Positions 41,632-49,457 of a stretch of 49,457 nucleotides of DNA are shown in pieces. The notes beneath the pieces are model-generated. The model was given only the letters and a program-made list of their open reading frames with translations. It searched no databases and was not told where the DNA came from. The position numbers were made by a program, and so were the translations under genes. Origin of the DNA: UBA3774 sp045600025 (GTDB lineage Bacteria > Bacillota > Clostridia > Lachnospirales > Lachnospiraceae); assembly GCA_045600025.1 (NCBI GenBank), contig JAZRXC010000012.1, forward strand, positions 1 to 49,457, written 5' to 3'. Within the stretch, counting starts at the first letter, position 1, and each line of letters begins with the position of its first letter.

Positions 41632-41672
41632 ACCGTTTATTTTACCATATTTCCGTTTCAGATTCTATAAAA

Positions 41673-41696
41673 ACAAGACGCCTTATGGCGCCTTGT
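41673..41696 (-). terminator. Intrinsic terminator after the ECF S gene
   Basis: ACAAGACGCC and GGCGCCTTGT form a 10-base stem with one A-C mismatch and a TTAT loop, followed on the minus strand by TTTTTATAG. It separates the ECF S gene from the envelope run. Confidence 0.85.
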
Positions 41697-41715
41697 GTGA
41701 CAATGCATACAATAA

Positions 41716-42252
41716 TTAACGTTCTGTATAAGTGTATTTTTTAAGAGCCATTACCAGTATCGGGATAAGTACCAGCTGCAGGATGATGCCAGGCATGGCA
41801 TTGACGAAGCCGCCTGCGATAAACACTGCAAATCCGAATTCTTTTGAGCCAAGACCGTAAAATATGGTCCTTCCGATTCCCCATACGATACGCCCGGCAA
41901 GCATAGCAACAATCAGAGCAAGATAGATATTAATCTTCTTTTTGGGTAATGCTTTATAAAGCGTTCCCGTTATAAAACCGTATGTTGCAAGTTCAAATGA
42001 CATGCATATTCCATCCGGTACTATTACAGGCATACCGAATATCAAAAATCGAAGCAAAGGCGCAATAATGCCTATTGCAAGTCCGTACCAGGGACCGCAG
42101 AAAAAGCCGCATAAGATAACCGGTATATGCATAGGGCACAGCGCTTTACCTATCTGCGGAATCTGTCCTGTAAGAAGCGGCAGAACCATTGCTATTGCGA
42201 GAAAAGCCGCGCCGAGCACCATTGATTTTATTTTCGTTTTTGTTGCTGTCAT
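41716..42252 (-). CDS. ECF transporter S component (vitamin uptake)
   Basis: A 178-residue, six-helix substrate-binding subunit of an energy-coupling-factor vitamin transporter. Family pattern: GKALCPMHIPVILCGFFCGP, YGLAIGIIAPLLRFLIFGMP and FELATYGFITGTLYKALP. It needs a shared EcfAA'T module encoded elsewhere. Relatives with this pattern are variously predicted for pantothenate or other vitamins; I do not assign a substrate. No ribosome binding site is seen, and a TATAAT lies only 3 bases before the ATG. The next in-frame ATG (residue 11) is an alternative start. No riboswitch is recognised upstream. Confidence 0.87.
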   Translation of the reverse strand: MTATKTKIKSMVLGAAFLAIAMVLPLLTGQIPQIGKALCPMHIPVILCGFFCGPWYGLAIGIIAPLLRFLIFGMPVIVPDGICMSFELATYGFITGTLYKALPKKKINIYLALIVAMLAGRIVWGIGRTIFYGLGSKEFGFAVFIAGGFVNAMPGIILQLVLIPILVMALKKYTYTER

Positions 42253-42357
42253 GTGATTATACTACTATTTGTTCCGGGAAAAATCAATTTTCATTTTATG
42301 CGATATGTGTTATTATAGAAGTGCCATTAAGGCAATATTATTTAATGGAGGCATAAT

Positions 42358-42894
42358 ATGAATAAATACGCTGGAACACAGACAGAAAAGAATCTCGAAG
42401 CCGCATTTGCAGGCGAGTCACAGGCAAGAAATAAGTACACTTACTTTGCTTCAAAGGCAAAGAAGGAAGGCTTCGAGCAGATTGCAGCCCTCTTTGAAAA
42501 GACTGCAAATAACGAAAAGGAACATGCAAAGCTTTGGCTTAAAGAGCTTGAAGGAATCGGCACAACCGCAGAGAATCTCGCTGCCGCTGCAGATGGTGAG
42601 AACTACGAGTGGACAGATATGTACGAAGGCTTTGCAAAGACAGCTGAGGAGGAAGGCTTCCCTGCACTTGCCGCACGGTTCCGTGCTGTTGCTGCAATTG
42701 AAAAGCATCATGAAGAGCGTTATCGCGCACTGCTTCACAACGTAGAAGCTCAGGAAGTATTTGCCAAGAGTGAAGTTAAAGTATGGGAGTGCCGCAACTG
42801 CGGTCACATCATCGTAGGAACCGAGGCTCCTCAGGTATGTCCCGTATGCTTACATCCTCAGGCATATTTTGAAGTAAACTGCGAGAATTATTAA
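42358..42894 (+). CDS. rbr: Rubrerythrin
   Basis: A 178-residue di-iron peroxidase that protects anaerobes by reducing hydrogen peroxide. The ferritin-like domain (1-140) has the iron ligands in ESQARNKYTYFA (Glu20), NNEKEHAKLW, EEEGFPALAARFRAV and EKHHEERY. The C-terminal rubredoxin domain has two knuckles, CRNCG and CPVCLHPQ, for Fe(SCys)4. GGAGG precedes the ATG. It stands alone as a plus-strand gene, divergent from the ECF S gene. TATTAT near 42310 may be its -10; no good -35 is seen. A bidirectional terminator follows. Confidence 0.97.
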   Translation: MNKYAGTQTEKNLEAAFAGESQARNKYTYFASKAKKEGFEQIAALFEKTANNEKEHAKLWLKELEGIGTTAENLAAAADGENYEWTDMYEGFAKTAEEEGFPALAARFRAVAAIEKHHEERYRALLHNVEAQEVFAKSEVKVWECRNCGHIIVGTEAPQVCPVCLHPQAYFEVNCENY

Positions 42895-42911
42895 TAAATA
42901 ATCGCATAAAT

Positions 42912-42947
42912 AAGAGGCTGCTCGGGTTCACCTCAGGGCAGCCTCTT
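42912..42947. terminator. Bidirectional terminator between rbr and the flavoprotein gene
   Basis: AAGAGGCTGC and GCAGCCTCTT form a perfect 10-bp stem with a 16-base loop, followed on the plus strand by TATTGTTTCTTTTCTT. It lies between two convergent genes. Confidence 0.88.
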
Positions 42948-42961
42948 TATTGTTTCTTTTC

Positions 42962-44191
42962 TTATAATGTCTTTAATTTTTCAAGCAAATAATCCGCAAC
43001 CTTAAGTGTCGATGCGACCGCCTGAACTACCGTACTCGGTCCTGACACAACATCGCCTCCGGCAAATACATTCGGCGTACTTGTCTCACCATTTTCATCA
43101 GTTGCGATAAGTCCGCGTGCGGAAAGATTCATATTGCTGCCATACTTAATCTCAGCTGACGGTCCCTGACCTATAGCGAGAATAACGGAGTCTGCTTCCA
43201 CTTCAAAGGAATTTGTGAAATCTTCCTCGTAGGTTACCTTTCCGTCGGGTTCTTCTATTCGATTGACTGCCACGCAACGAACTGCGTTGTCCGTAATTCT
43301 GACAGCCTGGCAATTATGAATGAACTGAACGCCGTCAATCATTGCCATATCGACCTCTTGCTGCCCGGCAGGCGCATCTTCGGCTGAATTACGGTTCAGA
43401 ACGGTAACCTTAGCATGCGCTACTCTTACTGCGCACCTTGCTGCGTCCATTGCAACATTTCCGGCTCCGACTACAACAACCTTTTCTCCAAGGTTATAAG
43501 TCTGCGGAGACTTCAGAAAATCAATCGCAAAATGTACATGTCCGAGAGTCTCACCGAGAAGTCCGAGCTTGTTGGGACGACCTGTTCCGAGTCCGAGGTA
43601 TACAGCCTTATAGCCATCAACAAAAAGATCTTCTGTGTTAATATTAGTGCCGATACGTGTATGGAAACGAAGCTTAACGCCGAGCTTCTCAAGCACGGTT
43701 CTGTATGCCTCAACTAAACGCTTTGAAAGTCTGAAATCCGGAATGCCGTATCTTAAGACACCGCCGATATCATCTTCAGCCTCAAAAAGCGTTACGTCGT
43801 ATCCGTTAAGCGCAAGCTTGATACTCATCGTAATTCCGGAAGGTCCTGCGCCTACAGCCGCAACTTTTTTTCCGTTCTTTTCAATGTACGGCGGCTCAAA
43901 AGTCTGGATATAATACTGTGAAATATATTGCTCTATTTCGAAGAAAGCAATGGGCTCGCTTTTTATGCCGAGTACGCAATGTCCTGCGCAGTTTTTCTCG
44001 TGCGGGCACACTACTGATGTGATTGCGGAAAGAGGATTGTTGTTAAAAAGTAATTCGCCGGCTTTATTTATGTCGTTGAGTAAAAATGCCTTAGTAACCT
44101 CCGGAATTGGGGTACGCACCGGGCAATGCGCTGAGCACTGCGGGACTTTACATTTTAGGCATCTTTCACCTTCTGATTTGATATTATGCAT
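42962..44191 (-). CDS. GltD/PreT-like FAD-NAD(P) oxidoreductase with Fe-S domain
   Basis: A 409-residue flavoprotein of the glutamate synthase small-subunit superfamily. An N-terminal Fer4_20-type domain has cysteines 11, 14, 19, 23 and 62, 68, 72 for two Fe-S clusters. FAD motif AVGAGPSGITMSIKLALNG lies at 112-130, NAD(P) motif VVGAGNVAMDAAR at 240-252, and GD motif VFAGGDVVSG near the C-terminus. Such subunits pass electrons from NAD(P)H to a partner. No gltB is adjacent. A dihydropyrimidine dehydrogenase PreT role would fit the NCS2 permease two genes upstream, but no PreA is seen. GGAAGG lies 7 bases before the ATG. Confidence 0.88.
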   Translation of the reverse strand: MHNIKSEGERCLKCKVPQCSAHCPVRTPIPEVTKAFLLNDINKAGELLFNNNPLSAITSVVCPHEKNCAGHCVLGIKSEPIAFFEIEQYISQYYIQTFEPPYIEKNGKKVAAVGAGPSGITMSIKLALNGYDVTLFEAEDDIGGVLRYGIPDFRLSKRLVEAYRTVLEKLGVKLRFHTRIGTNINTEDLFVDGYKAVYLGLGTGRPNKLGLLGETLGHVHFAIDFLKSPQTYNLGEKVVVVGAGNVAMDAARCAVRVAHAKVTVLNRNSAEDAPAGQQEVDMAMIDGVQFIHNCQAVRITDNAVRCVAVNRIEEPDGKVTYEEDFTNSFEVEADSVILAIGQGPSAEIKYGSNMNLSARGLIATDENGETSTPNVFAGGDVVSGPSTVVQAVASTLKVADYLLEKLKTL

Positions 44192-44262
44192 CTAAAAACC
44201 TTCCTTATAGTGATAAGATGATTGTACCACTATACGCAAAATAGTGTCAATTCATATTAAAA

Positions 44263-44286
44263 AACTCCCGCCGTCAAGCGGGAGTT
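44263..44286 (-). terminator. Intrinsic terminator after the unknown membrane protein gene
   Basis: AACTCCCGC and GCGGGAGTT form a perfect 9-bp stem with a 6-base loop, followed on the minus strand by TTTTAATATG. Confidence 0.9.
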
Positions 44287-44305
44287 CTGATAATCGAATG
44301 ATTAA

Positions 44306-44971
44306 TTAAAACATGAAAAGCTTCTTTGCTTCTGCCTTTGCTTCGGGAGTCCAGGTTCCTTCGGAAAGTGCAGTGGCTCTTATATTCTTGTACTTCTGAA
44401 CGGTAAGCTCAATGCAAAGTACCATAAGAAGATACAGATCAACGCCGAAATTGTTGAGCAGATAAAGTGTGAAGTAATCAACACCTGCCGAAAGAGTAAT
44501 AACCGTATCTACAATGTCGGCAACAATTGCAATCAGTACAAATACTTCAATGAATCTGACAGGCTTTACACTTCCGGAATGATCTGACTGAAGTACAAGG
44601 TGAGCAACAAAAATGCCCAGCTCTGATATTGAGAATGCAAGGAACAGAATGAGTTCATACTTGTAATCTTCTCCTGCACTCATACCATCCAGGTAATATA
44701 CGAAGTTACTGAATGTTCCTACAGCGCCGTTGAAAATAATAGCTCCGAGTAATGCTTTCTGAACATTGATTTCGCCCTTCTTGTATGCAATTAACAATCC
44801 GATGATTGCGGCAGCAGCTACGATATCTGTCAGCACATCGAATTTATACCATGCATAATCCTCAAGGAAGCAGAACGGTAAATCGGATGCTATCTGCAGA
44901 ACTGCGGAAAGAATACCGAATACAGCAATAAGCTTAGCATTTGATAATGCTTTTTCTAATTTATTTTGCAT
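44306..44971 (-). CDS. Unknown six-helix membrane protein
   Basis: 221 residues with about six hydrophobic helices (near 13-32, 45-62, 72-92, 105-125, 138-160, 170-192) and a short charged C-terminal tail ending EAKAEAKKLFMF. I recognise no family motif. GAGGAGG lies 5 bases before the ATG, and a clear sigma-A promoter lies upstream. It has its own terminator, so it is a single-gene unit. A hairpin-forming dyad lies in its 5' leader. Confidence 0.85.
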   Translation of the reverse strand: MQNKLEKALSNAKLIAVFGILSAVLQIASDLPFCFLEDYAWYKFDVLTDIVAAAAIIGLLIAYKKGEINVQKALLGAIIFNGAVGTFSNFVYYLDGMSAGEDYKYELILFLAFSISELGIFVAHLVLQSDHSGSVKPVRFIEVFVLIAIVADIVDTVITLSAGVDYFTLYLLNNFGVDLYLLMVLCIELTVQKYKNIRATALSEGTWTPEAKAEAKKLFMF

Positions 44972-44986
44972 AATTCCTCCTCAAAA

Positions 44987-45017
44987 AGTGACAAATAATT
45001 CTTTCTTATGTCACTGA
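44987..45017 (-). promoter_or_regulatory. Leader dyad AGTGACA-N17-TGTCACT
   Basis: Perfect 7-bp inverted arms (44987-44993 and 45011-45017) lie between the promoter and ribosome binding site of the unknown membrane protein. It could be an operator or an RNA stem next to the Shine-Dalgarno. Confidence 0.5.
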
Positions 45018-45031
45018 TTATTTTATGAAAT

Positions 45032-45059
45032 TATAACATGAAAATTGTTTTTTTCAATG
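45032..45059 (-). promoter_or_regulatory. Sigma-A promoter of the unknown membrane protein gene
   Basis: Minus strand: -35 TTGAAA (45054-45059), 16-base spacer, perfect -10 TATAAT (45032-45037). The predicted leader is about 55 bases. Confidence 0.8.
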
Positions 45060-45074
45060 CGTATTTACTATTAT

Positions 45075-46775
45075 TTACAAATCAGAATTAAGGTCAATAA
45101 CCAAATTACCGTTTTCGATTTTTGCGTTTGAATAATCGAACAAATTCGGCAGGATGCGAAGTGCCACTGCCATTGATGAAATGTCCTCTTTATTTGTCAG
45201 CATTTCCTCCGAAAAATGTCCGTCCGCAGTGTTTAGGCTAACCTTTACCTGCAATTCATCATAACTTATTTCAAAGCATATACGTGCATCGGGCTGCAGT
45301 TCATATATGCCTTCGGCAATAGCATCCATCGCTATCCGAAGTTTTTGTGAAAGCAGCTTGCTTGTACCCCATTCGCCACAGATTTTTTCGACCTGCGTAC
45401 TGAGTTCTTCGACATCCGCCGCATTTACCCCGGTGTTGAATTCATGCCTGCGTTTTGTTCCGATTTTTCCGAGCAGCGTTAATGCAAGAATTACCACTAC
45501 GCCCATAACCATCGGAGATACGATGACCTGTGATACGCTATCCGGCAGGAATGAATATAAGCCCGGAATCAAAGTACTTATTGCCGCCGCGATGCTTAAG
45601 AATACAGCGAATAACTTTCTGTCATTTAATTCACGCGAGGCAATTGAGGATAGACCACCCGCCATTATGTAGCACATTGAATACATAATTGCAGCGCCAA
45701 GCACCGGTTCCGGAATTGCTGAAAGCAGTCCCGTAAGTCCGGGGAAAAATGATATAAATATCAGTATTCCCGAAGCAACATAAGCAACCGCTCTGCTTGT
45801 TATTCCGCTGGCTTTTGATATGCCGATATTTGTTGTAGCGGTAGCCGTAGGTGTTCCTCCGATAAATGCAGTCGCGAACATTCCCAATGAGCCAGCACGG
45901 ATGCCTCGCTCTATCGCTTTCCAATCAGTTTTTTCAAGTGTGGGGTCATCCACAGCTTGACCGGCAGAAAAATCTCCGATATTGTCTACTACCGCAGCTA
46001 CTGCGATAATCAGGAAGGGTATCACCATGCTCGGACTGAAGCTGAACGAAAAATCCGTATAAAACGGCAATGCAACGACGGCTTTATCTTTAAGTGCGCT
46101 TACGGCTGACAGACTGAATATCCCTGTTGCAAGAGACAAAATATATCCGAATACGATTCCGAGTAAGGCTGAATAAGGCTTAAATGGTTTAATGAAAAGT
46201 GTGCATACCAGCATAAACAAAAATGTCGCAGCCGCCACGATAACGTGCCTTATATCATATTGTCCTGCCGGATAAGTGCCGAAGAAATATTTAAAACTTG
46301 TGGGAACCAGATTGATTCCGAGGATAAAAATCATAGTGCCGGTTACTTCCGGCGGGAATAATTTGCGCAGTTTGTACGCAAATGATCCCATAATGAATCT
46401 TACAACTGCCGCAAATAGCGTCATGCCGAGAACGAGCGGAACGCCTCCCGCCTCCGCTGCCAAAACACATACTGATATCGCTGCCGAATCTCCGGCCGCA
46501 AAAGCCTGCTTACCTGATCCGATAAACTTTCCTTTCATCGTCTGAAATATTGAAGTAACACCCATGCCAAAGAATCCTGCCGCAAGCAATGCTCCGGATT
46601 TTATTACATCAAGTCCCGCTGCTCTTGCGATAGATACCGGAAGCGCCATTCCGAGTGACAAGAGCAATAGCATTTGCTGCAACGATGATAACAGCAACGG
46701 CCCGAAAGGAGGCTTCGAATCCGCTGTATATATTGGTGTTTTATTATTTGGAGTATTGTTGTTATCTTTAGCCAT
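45075..46775 (-). CDS. NCS2 uracil/xanthine-type permease with RsbW-like HATPase tail
   Basis: 566 residues. Residues 1-440 form an NCS2 nucleobase permease: VDNIGDFSAGQ (263-273) and GGTPTATATTNIGISKASG (306-324), the family signature region, though the usual Gln before N-x-G is Thr. Residues about 450-566 are an extra soluble domain resembling RsbW/SpoIIAB: LRIAMDAIAEGIYE (Asp484 with Glu488 in place of the N-box Asn), a weak G1 box TADGHF (Asp518, Gly519) and ISSMAVALRI in place of the G2 loop. It is more degenerate than the tail of the MATE protein at 25947-27656. Nucleobase uptake is inferred from family. GGCGG lies 9 bases before the ATG. Confidence 0.88.
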   Translation of the reverse strand: MAKDNNNTPNNKTPIYTADSKPPFGPLLLSSLQQMLLLLSLGMALPVSIARAAGLDVIKSGALLAAGFFGMGVTSIFQTMKGKFIGSGKQAFAAGDSAAISVCVLAAEAGGVPLVLGMTLFAAVVRFIMGSFAYKLRKLFPPEVTGTMIFILGINLVPTSFKYFFGTYPAGQYDIRHVIVAAATFLFMLVCTLFIKPFKPYSALLGIVFGYILSLATGIFSLSAVSALKDKAVVALPFYTDFSFSFSPSMVIPFLIIAVAAVVDNIGDFSAGQAVDDPTLEKTDWKAIERGIRAGSLGMFATAFIGGTPTATATTNIGISKASGITSRAVAYVASGILIFISFFPGLTGLLSAIPEPVLGAAIMYSMCYIMAGGLSSIASRELNDRKLFAVFLSIAAAISTLIPGLYSFLPDSVSQVIVSPMVMGVVVILALTLLGKIGTKRRHEFNTGVNAADVEELSTQVEKICGEWGTSKLLSQKLRIAMDAIAEGIYELQPDARICFEISYDELQVKVSLNTADGHFSEEMLTNKEDISSMAVALRILPNLFDYSNAKIENGNLVIDLNSDL

Positions 46776-46853
46776 ATAGTTTTGCCGCCTGATCTTTTTT
46801 ATTTATTTTACTTGTTTTTTCAGATATTGGCAAATGCAAACGCAGACATTTAC

Positions 46854-46882
46854 TTTACAGTGTCCCGGAATTATTATAAAGT
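46854..46882 (+). promoter_or_regulatory. Possible promoter of the FAD oxidoreductase gene
   Basis: TTTACA (46854-46859), 17-base spacer, TAAAGT (46877-46882). The leader then holds GAGGAGG before the ATG at 46911. The hexamers are only partly consensus. Confidence 0.45.
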
Positions 46883-46910
46883 TAAATACAGGTGAGGAGG
46901 ACAGGATAAT

Positions 46911-48158
46911 ATGAATTATGCACAATATTCAAAGAATGTGCCGGTTATCGGCAGCTATGATGTAGTGGTCTGCGGCGCCGGACCGGCAGGCTGGGTAGCA
47001 GCGGTTCGCGCATCCCGTGACGGTAAAAAAACAGCCTTGATCGAAGCATTGGCATTTCCGGGAGGCGGAGCGGCACTTACATACGTAGCACCTATCTGCG
47101 GAGTTTATCATGACAATACACGAATCCTGGACGGAATCGGCTGGGAATTTGTACAGGGACTCATTGATGCCGGAGCTGCGCAGGTAGAACTCACAGATAA
47201 GCCGCTGGATGTACATACATACAGAGGCAATGTGTCCTATCATCCTGAAACATATAAACTACACGTATCGGAAATGATCCGTAAGGCAGGAGTAACTTTA
47301 TATTCCAATTGTCATGTATTGGATTGTGAGTGTGAAAATGGACATGTAAGCCGTATCATATTTGTCAGCAAGAATGGTCTTGAGGCCGTAGATTGCGGAC
47401 ATGTTATAGATGCCACGGGAGATGCGGTACTGGCCAGAGCAGCCGGAGTACCTATGCTCGACAAGGGCGAAATGATGCCTATGAGCCTGTGCTTTTTGCT
47501 GGAGGGAGTTGATACTTCTACTGATTTATTACGTGGTTATATACACCATGACGGAAGTACCCGTACCGGAAGCAATCCTGTCATTCATGATTATCTGATT
47601 GAATACGGTGAAGCTCATCCGGGATTGCCGCAGTTCGGCGGACCTTGGTTTGTAAGCCAAGTTAGAGGAAATCTTCTTTCTGTTGTCATGACCAGACGTT
47701 CCGGAGACGGTTCCGAAAGAGAGAGCCTGACATACACCGAAATGTTATTGCAGCGAGATATTTTCGCTTTGATCGATGCCTTACGTGAGGGATTCAAAGA
47801 GTTTGCAAATGCAGAAGTGGCAGCCATTGCCCCTATGGCCGGAATACGACAGACCTGGCGTATCAAAGGTGTTCACACATTGACTCAGGAAGAAGTACTG
47901 GAAGGTAAACAGTTTAACGATGTAATCGCTTATTGTACACATCCTATGGACTTCCATTCACCGATAGACAACTCTCAACGCCTGATTCCGCTGGAACAGC
48001 CGGGACCTATTCCTTTTGAAACTGTAATAGCACCTGGATTTGACAATTTGTATGCGGTAGGCCGCTGTGCCTCATTAACAGGAGGCGCATATGCCTCAGC
48101 CAGGGTACAGGCTACCTGCATGATGATGGGTGAAAACGCTGCAAAGCATATAAAATAG
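46911..48158 (+). CDS. FAD-dependent oxidoreductase (FAD_oxidored family)
   Basis: 415 residues. The N-terminal Rossmann FAD motif VVVCGAGPAGWVAAVRASRDG lies at 18-38 and the second FAD segment, DCGHVIDATGDAVLARAAG, near 162-180. The C-terminal LYAVGRCASLTGGAYASAR is the family's FAD-ribityl block. The family includes dehydrogenases of unknown substrate found in sugar, cofactor or xenobiotic pathways; this one cannot be assigned. There is no signal peptide. GAGGAGG precedes the ATG. It is followed 78 bases later by the asparaginase gene, which has its own promoter. Confidence 0.87.
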   Translation: MNYAQYSKNVPVIGSYDVVVCGAGPAGWVAAVRASRDGKKTALIEALAFPGGGAALTYVAPICGVYHDNTRILDGIGWEFVQGLIDAGAAQVELTDKPLDVHTYRGNVSYHPETYKLHVSEMIRKAGVTLYSNCHVLDCECENGHVSRIIFVSKNGLEAVDCGHVIDATGDAVLARAAGVPMLDKGEMMPMSLCFLLEGVDTSTDLLRGYIHHDGSTRTGSNPVIHDYLIEYGEAHPGLPQFGGPWFVSQVRGNLLSVVMTRRSGDGSERESLTYTEMLLQRDIFALIDALREGFKEFANAEVAAIAPMAGIRQTWRIKGVHTLTQEEVLEGKQFNDVIAYCTHPMDFHSPIDNSQRLIPLEQPGPIPFETVIAPGFDNLYAVGRCASLTGGAYASARVQATCMMMGENAAKHIK

Positions 48159-48177
48159 AGGAAAGCAAATCAAATTC

Positions 48178-48206
48178 TTGCGATTGGTTTATTTTAAGTG
48201 TATACT
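48178..48206 (+). promoter_or_regulatory. Promoter of the asparaginase gene
   Basis: -35 TTGCGA (48178-48183), 17-base spacer, -10 TATACT (48201-48206). The leader is about 25 bases with AAAGGGA before the ATG. Confidence 0.65.
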
Positions 48207-48236
48207 GCAAAAAACTGGTAAATAAAGGGAATTCTT

Positions 48237-49229
48237 ATGAAAAAAATACTCGTTATCGGAACCGGCGGCACTATCGCCTCAAAGCCTACACTAAACGGAC
48301 TTGCGCCCGCGCTTTCTGCAGATGACCTGCTTGAAGCCATTCCTTTTGCTGCTTCAATCTGCGAAGTTGAATGCGTGCAGGCCTTTTCTCTGGACAGCAC
48401 AAATATCCGTCCGGGACACTGGCTTATAATCGCCGGCATCATAAAGGAAAACTACGACAAATATGACGGCTTCGTAGTCGCACACGGCACTGACACTCTT
48501 GCTTACACAGCTGCCGGGTTAAGCTATCTCATTACAAATAGTATAAAGCCCATCGTCCTCACCGGCGCACAAAAGCCCATGATGGAGGATGTGACCGATG
48601 CGAAGCAGAATCTGATTGATGCTCTCACCTATGCTGCCGATGATGGCAGTCACAATGTGTGCGTTGTATTTAACGGAAATGTCATCGCGGGAACCAGAGC
48701 AAGAAAGAATTATTCGAAAAACTTCGCCGCATTTGCCAGTGTTAACTTCCCGTTCCTTGCACAGATTCAGGACCATAGAATCATAAGATATTTCCCCGAT
48801 ACCACAGATGGTGAAACAAGTTTCTGCAGTTACATCAACCCGAATGTCGGGCTCATTAAACTGACCCCCGGCATGAACAACCATCTCATGCATTACGCAC
48901 TTGATTGCTATGACGGGCTTGTTATAGAGAGCTTCGGCGTCGGCGGACTCCCGGAATACTCGGATTATTTCAAGCAGGTCAAAGAGGCCGGTGAGCAGGG
49001 CAAATTAATCGTTATGACCACACAGGTTCCTAACGAAGGAAGTGACCTTTCCGTTTACAAGGTCGGAGCAGTTGTAAAAGACACCCTCAAAATCCTTGAG
49101 GCTCATGACATGACATCAGAAGCGGCACTTGCAAAGCTCATGTGGGTACTCGGCCAGACAGATGATTTTGAAAAAGCCGGCGAGCTTTTCTATAAGCAAG
49201 TACACCACGACATCCTATGCACTTATTAA
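48237..49229 (+). CDS. ansA: L-asparaginase, type I (cytoplasmic)
   Basis: Hydrolyses asparagine to aspartate and ammonia. 330 residues, no signal peptide, so the cytoplasmic type. Both catalytic motifs are intact: IGTGGTIASKP (Thr12) and VVAHGTDTLAYTA (Thr85, Asp86). The following IVLTGAQKPM and the C-terminal VIESFGVGGLPEY are also family signatures. The start has AAAGGGA at normal distance. A strong terminator follows at once, so it is a single-gene unit. Confidence 0.93.
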   Translation: MKKILVIGTGGTIASKPTLNGLAPALSADDLLEAIPFAASICEVECVQAFSLDSTNIRPGHWLIIAGIIKENYDKYDGFVVAHGTDTLAYTAAGLSYLITNSIKPIVLTGAQKPMMEDVTDAKQNLIDALTYAADDGSHNVCVVFNGNVIAGTRARKNYSKNFAAFASVNFPFLAQIQDHRIIRYFPDTTDGETSFCSYINPNVGLIKLTPGMNNHLMHYALDCYDGLVIESFGVGGLPEYSDYFKQVKEAGEQGKLIVMTTQVPNEGSDLSVYKVGAVVKDTLKILEAHDMTSEAALAKLMWVLGQTDDFEKAGELFYKQVHHDILCTY

Positions 49230-49235
49230 AAAGAA

Positions 49236-49272
49236 AACCCCTTTCTTTAGTTTCAGGCTAACGAAAGGGGTT
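49236..49272. terminator. Bidirectional terminator after the asparaginase gene
   Basis: AACCCCTTTC and GAAAGGGGTT form a perfect 10-bp stem with a 17-base loop, followed on the plus strand by CTCTTTATTATTT. It separates the asparaginase gene from a convergent minus-strand gene. Confidence 0.88.
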
Positions 49273-49279
49273 CTCTTTA

Positions 49280-49457
49280 TTATTTAGTTCTGCGAATTTT
49301 TTTCTTCTTAAAGATCTGATTTCTGAATAGTATTATATTCATTACTATCCAAAAAGCAATTACAAGTATTAATACAAGGATTGGCCTATCGGGAGCAAGC
49401 GCTGCGAGAAGCATAATCGGAAATCCGAATACCATCGCAGGGAAATTCTGGTATACA
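49280..49457 (-). CDS. C-terminal part of an unknown membrane protein (cut by window edge)
   Basis: 58 in-frame codons end in TAA at 49280-49282, and the gene enters from the right edge. The translation has two hydrophobic helices (PAMVFGFPIMLLAALAP and ILVLILVIAFWIVMNIILF) joined by a short PDRP turn, and a basic tail (RNQIFKKKKIRRTK). The positive-inside rule places the tail in the cytoplasm. The family is not recognisable from this fragment. Confidence 0.7.
   Translation of the reverse strand, partial: VYQNFPAMVFGFPIMLLAALAPDRPILVLILVIAFWIVMNIILFRNQIFKKKKIRRTK

Noticed and set aside
42256..42261. TATAAT directly before the ECF S gene as its promoter
   Set aside because: Only 3 bases separate it from the ATG and the best -35 is 20 bases away, so transcription would start inside the gene. 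Kept only as an oddity in the gene entry.

Overview
The window looks like a chromosomal segment of a Gram-positive anaerobe of class Clostridia, probably Lachnospiraceae or a close relative. The signs are the greA-lysS pair, a serC-DUF1015 pair, DUF4914, rubrerythrin, a LytR-CpsA-Psr protein, many clostridial-type lipoproteins, clear AGGAGG ribosome binding sites and sigma-A type promoters. The genus cannot be read from the sequence. Almost all genes run on the minus strand. I see no rRNA or tRNA genes, CRISPR array, insertion sequence, prophage or replication origin.

Layout. (1) 1-4479, minus: serC, a DUF1015 gene, an alanine-type aminotransferase, greA and the 5' end of lysS. (2) 4582-13821, minus: a cupin, a Gfo/Idh/MocA oxidoreductase, uvrB, uvrA, a CofE-like ligase, and a STAS domain fused to a small-molecule kinase fold. 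(3) 13902-17049, minus: dapF, a LytR-CpsA-Psr protein, trmO and a divergent signal peptidase II-like protein. (4) 17186-20232, plus: a polysaccharide deacetylase lipoprotein, a decayed gene end, and an orphan AAA ATPase with a PD-(D/E)xK-like C-terminus. That ATPase gene has a strong promoter inside a four-fold TATACCC inverted repeat. (5) 20277-21512, minus: a secreted SH3-3D cell-wall protein behind a WalR-like box. (6) 21634-31803, minus: a foldase-like lipoprotein, P-type ATPase, YjjG-type HAD phosphatase, MATE transporter with an RsbW-like tail, Xaa-Pro aminopeptidase, recJ and a SpoU methyltransferase. (7) 31941-41631, minus: a run headed by a 58-residue ORF, then CDF transporter, S66 peptidase, acyltransferase, CapA-like lipoprotein, a giant ABC ATPase-permease and DUF4914. 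(8) 41716-49457: ECF S component, rubrerythrin (plus), a GltD/PreT-like flavoprotein, an unknown membrane protein, an NCS2 permease with an RsbW-like tail, an FAD oxidoreductase and an asparaginase (both plus), and the 3' end of a membrane protein.

The most interesting theme is repeated use of partner-switching modules on unrelated proteins. Two different transporters (MATE and NCS2) end in RsbW/SpoIIAB-like HATPase domains that share the same unusual Asn-to-Glu change in the N-box. A third locus fuses a STAS (anti-anti-sigma) domain to a phosphotransferase. A network in which STAS proteins or nucleotides control transporters through these tails is my inference; the sequence shows only the domains. 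Second are the orphan AAA/nuclease-like gene with its operator-promoter and, nearby, the dapF and deacetylase genes, which diverge from promoters that seem to give leaderless mRNAs.
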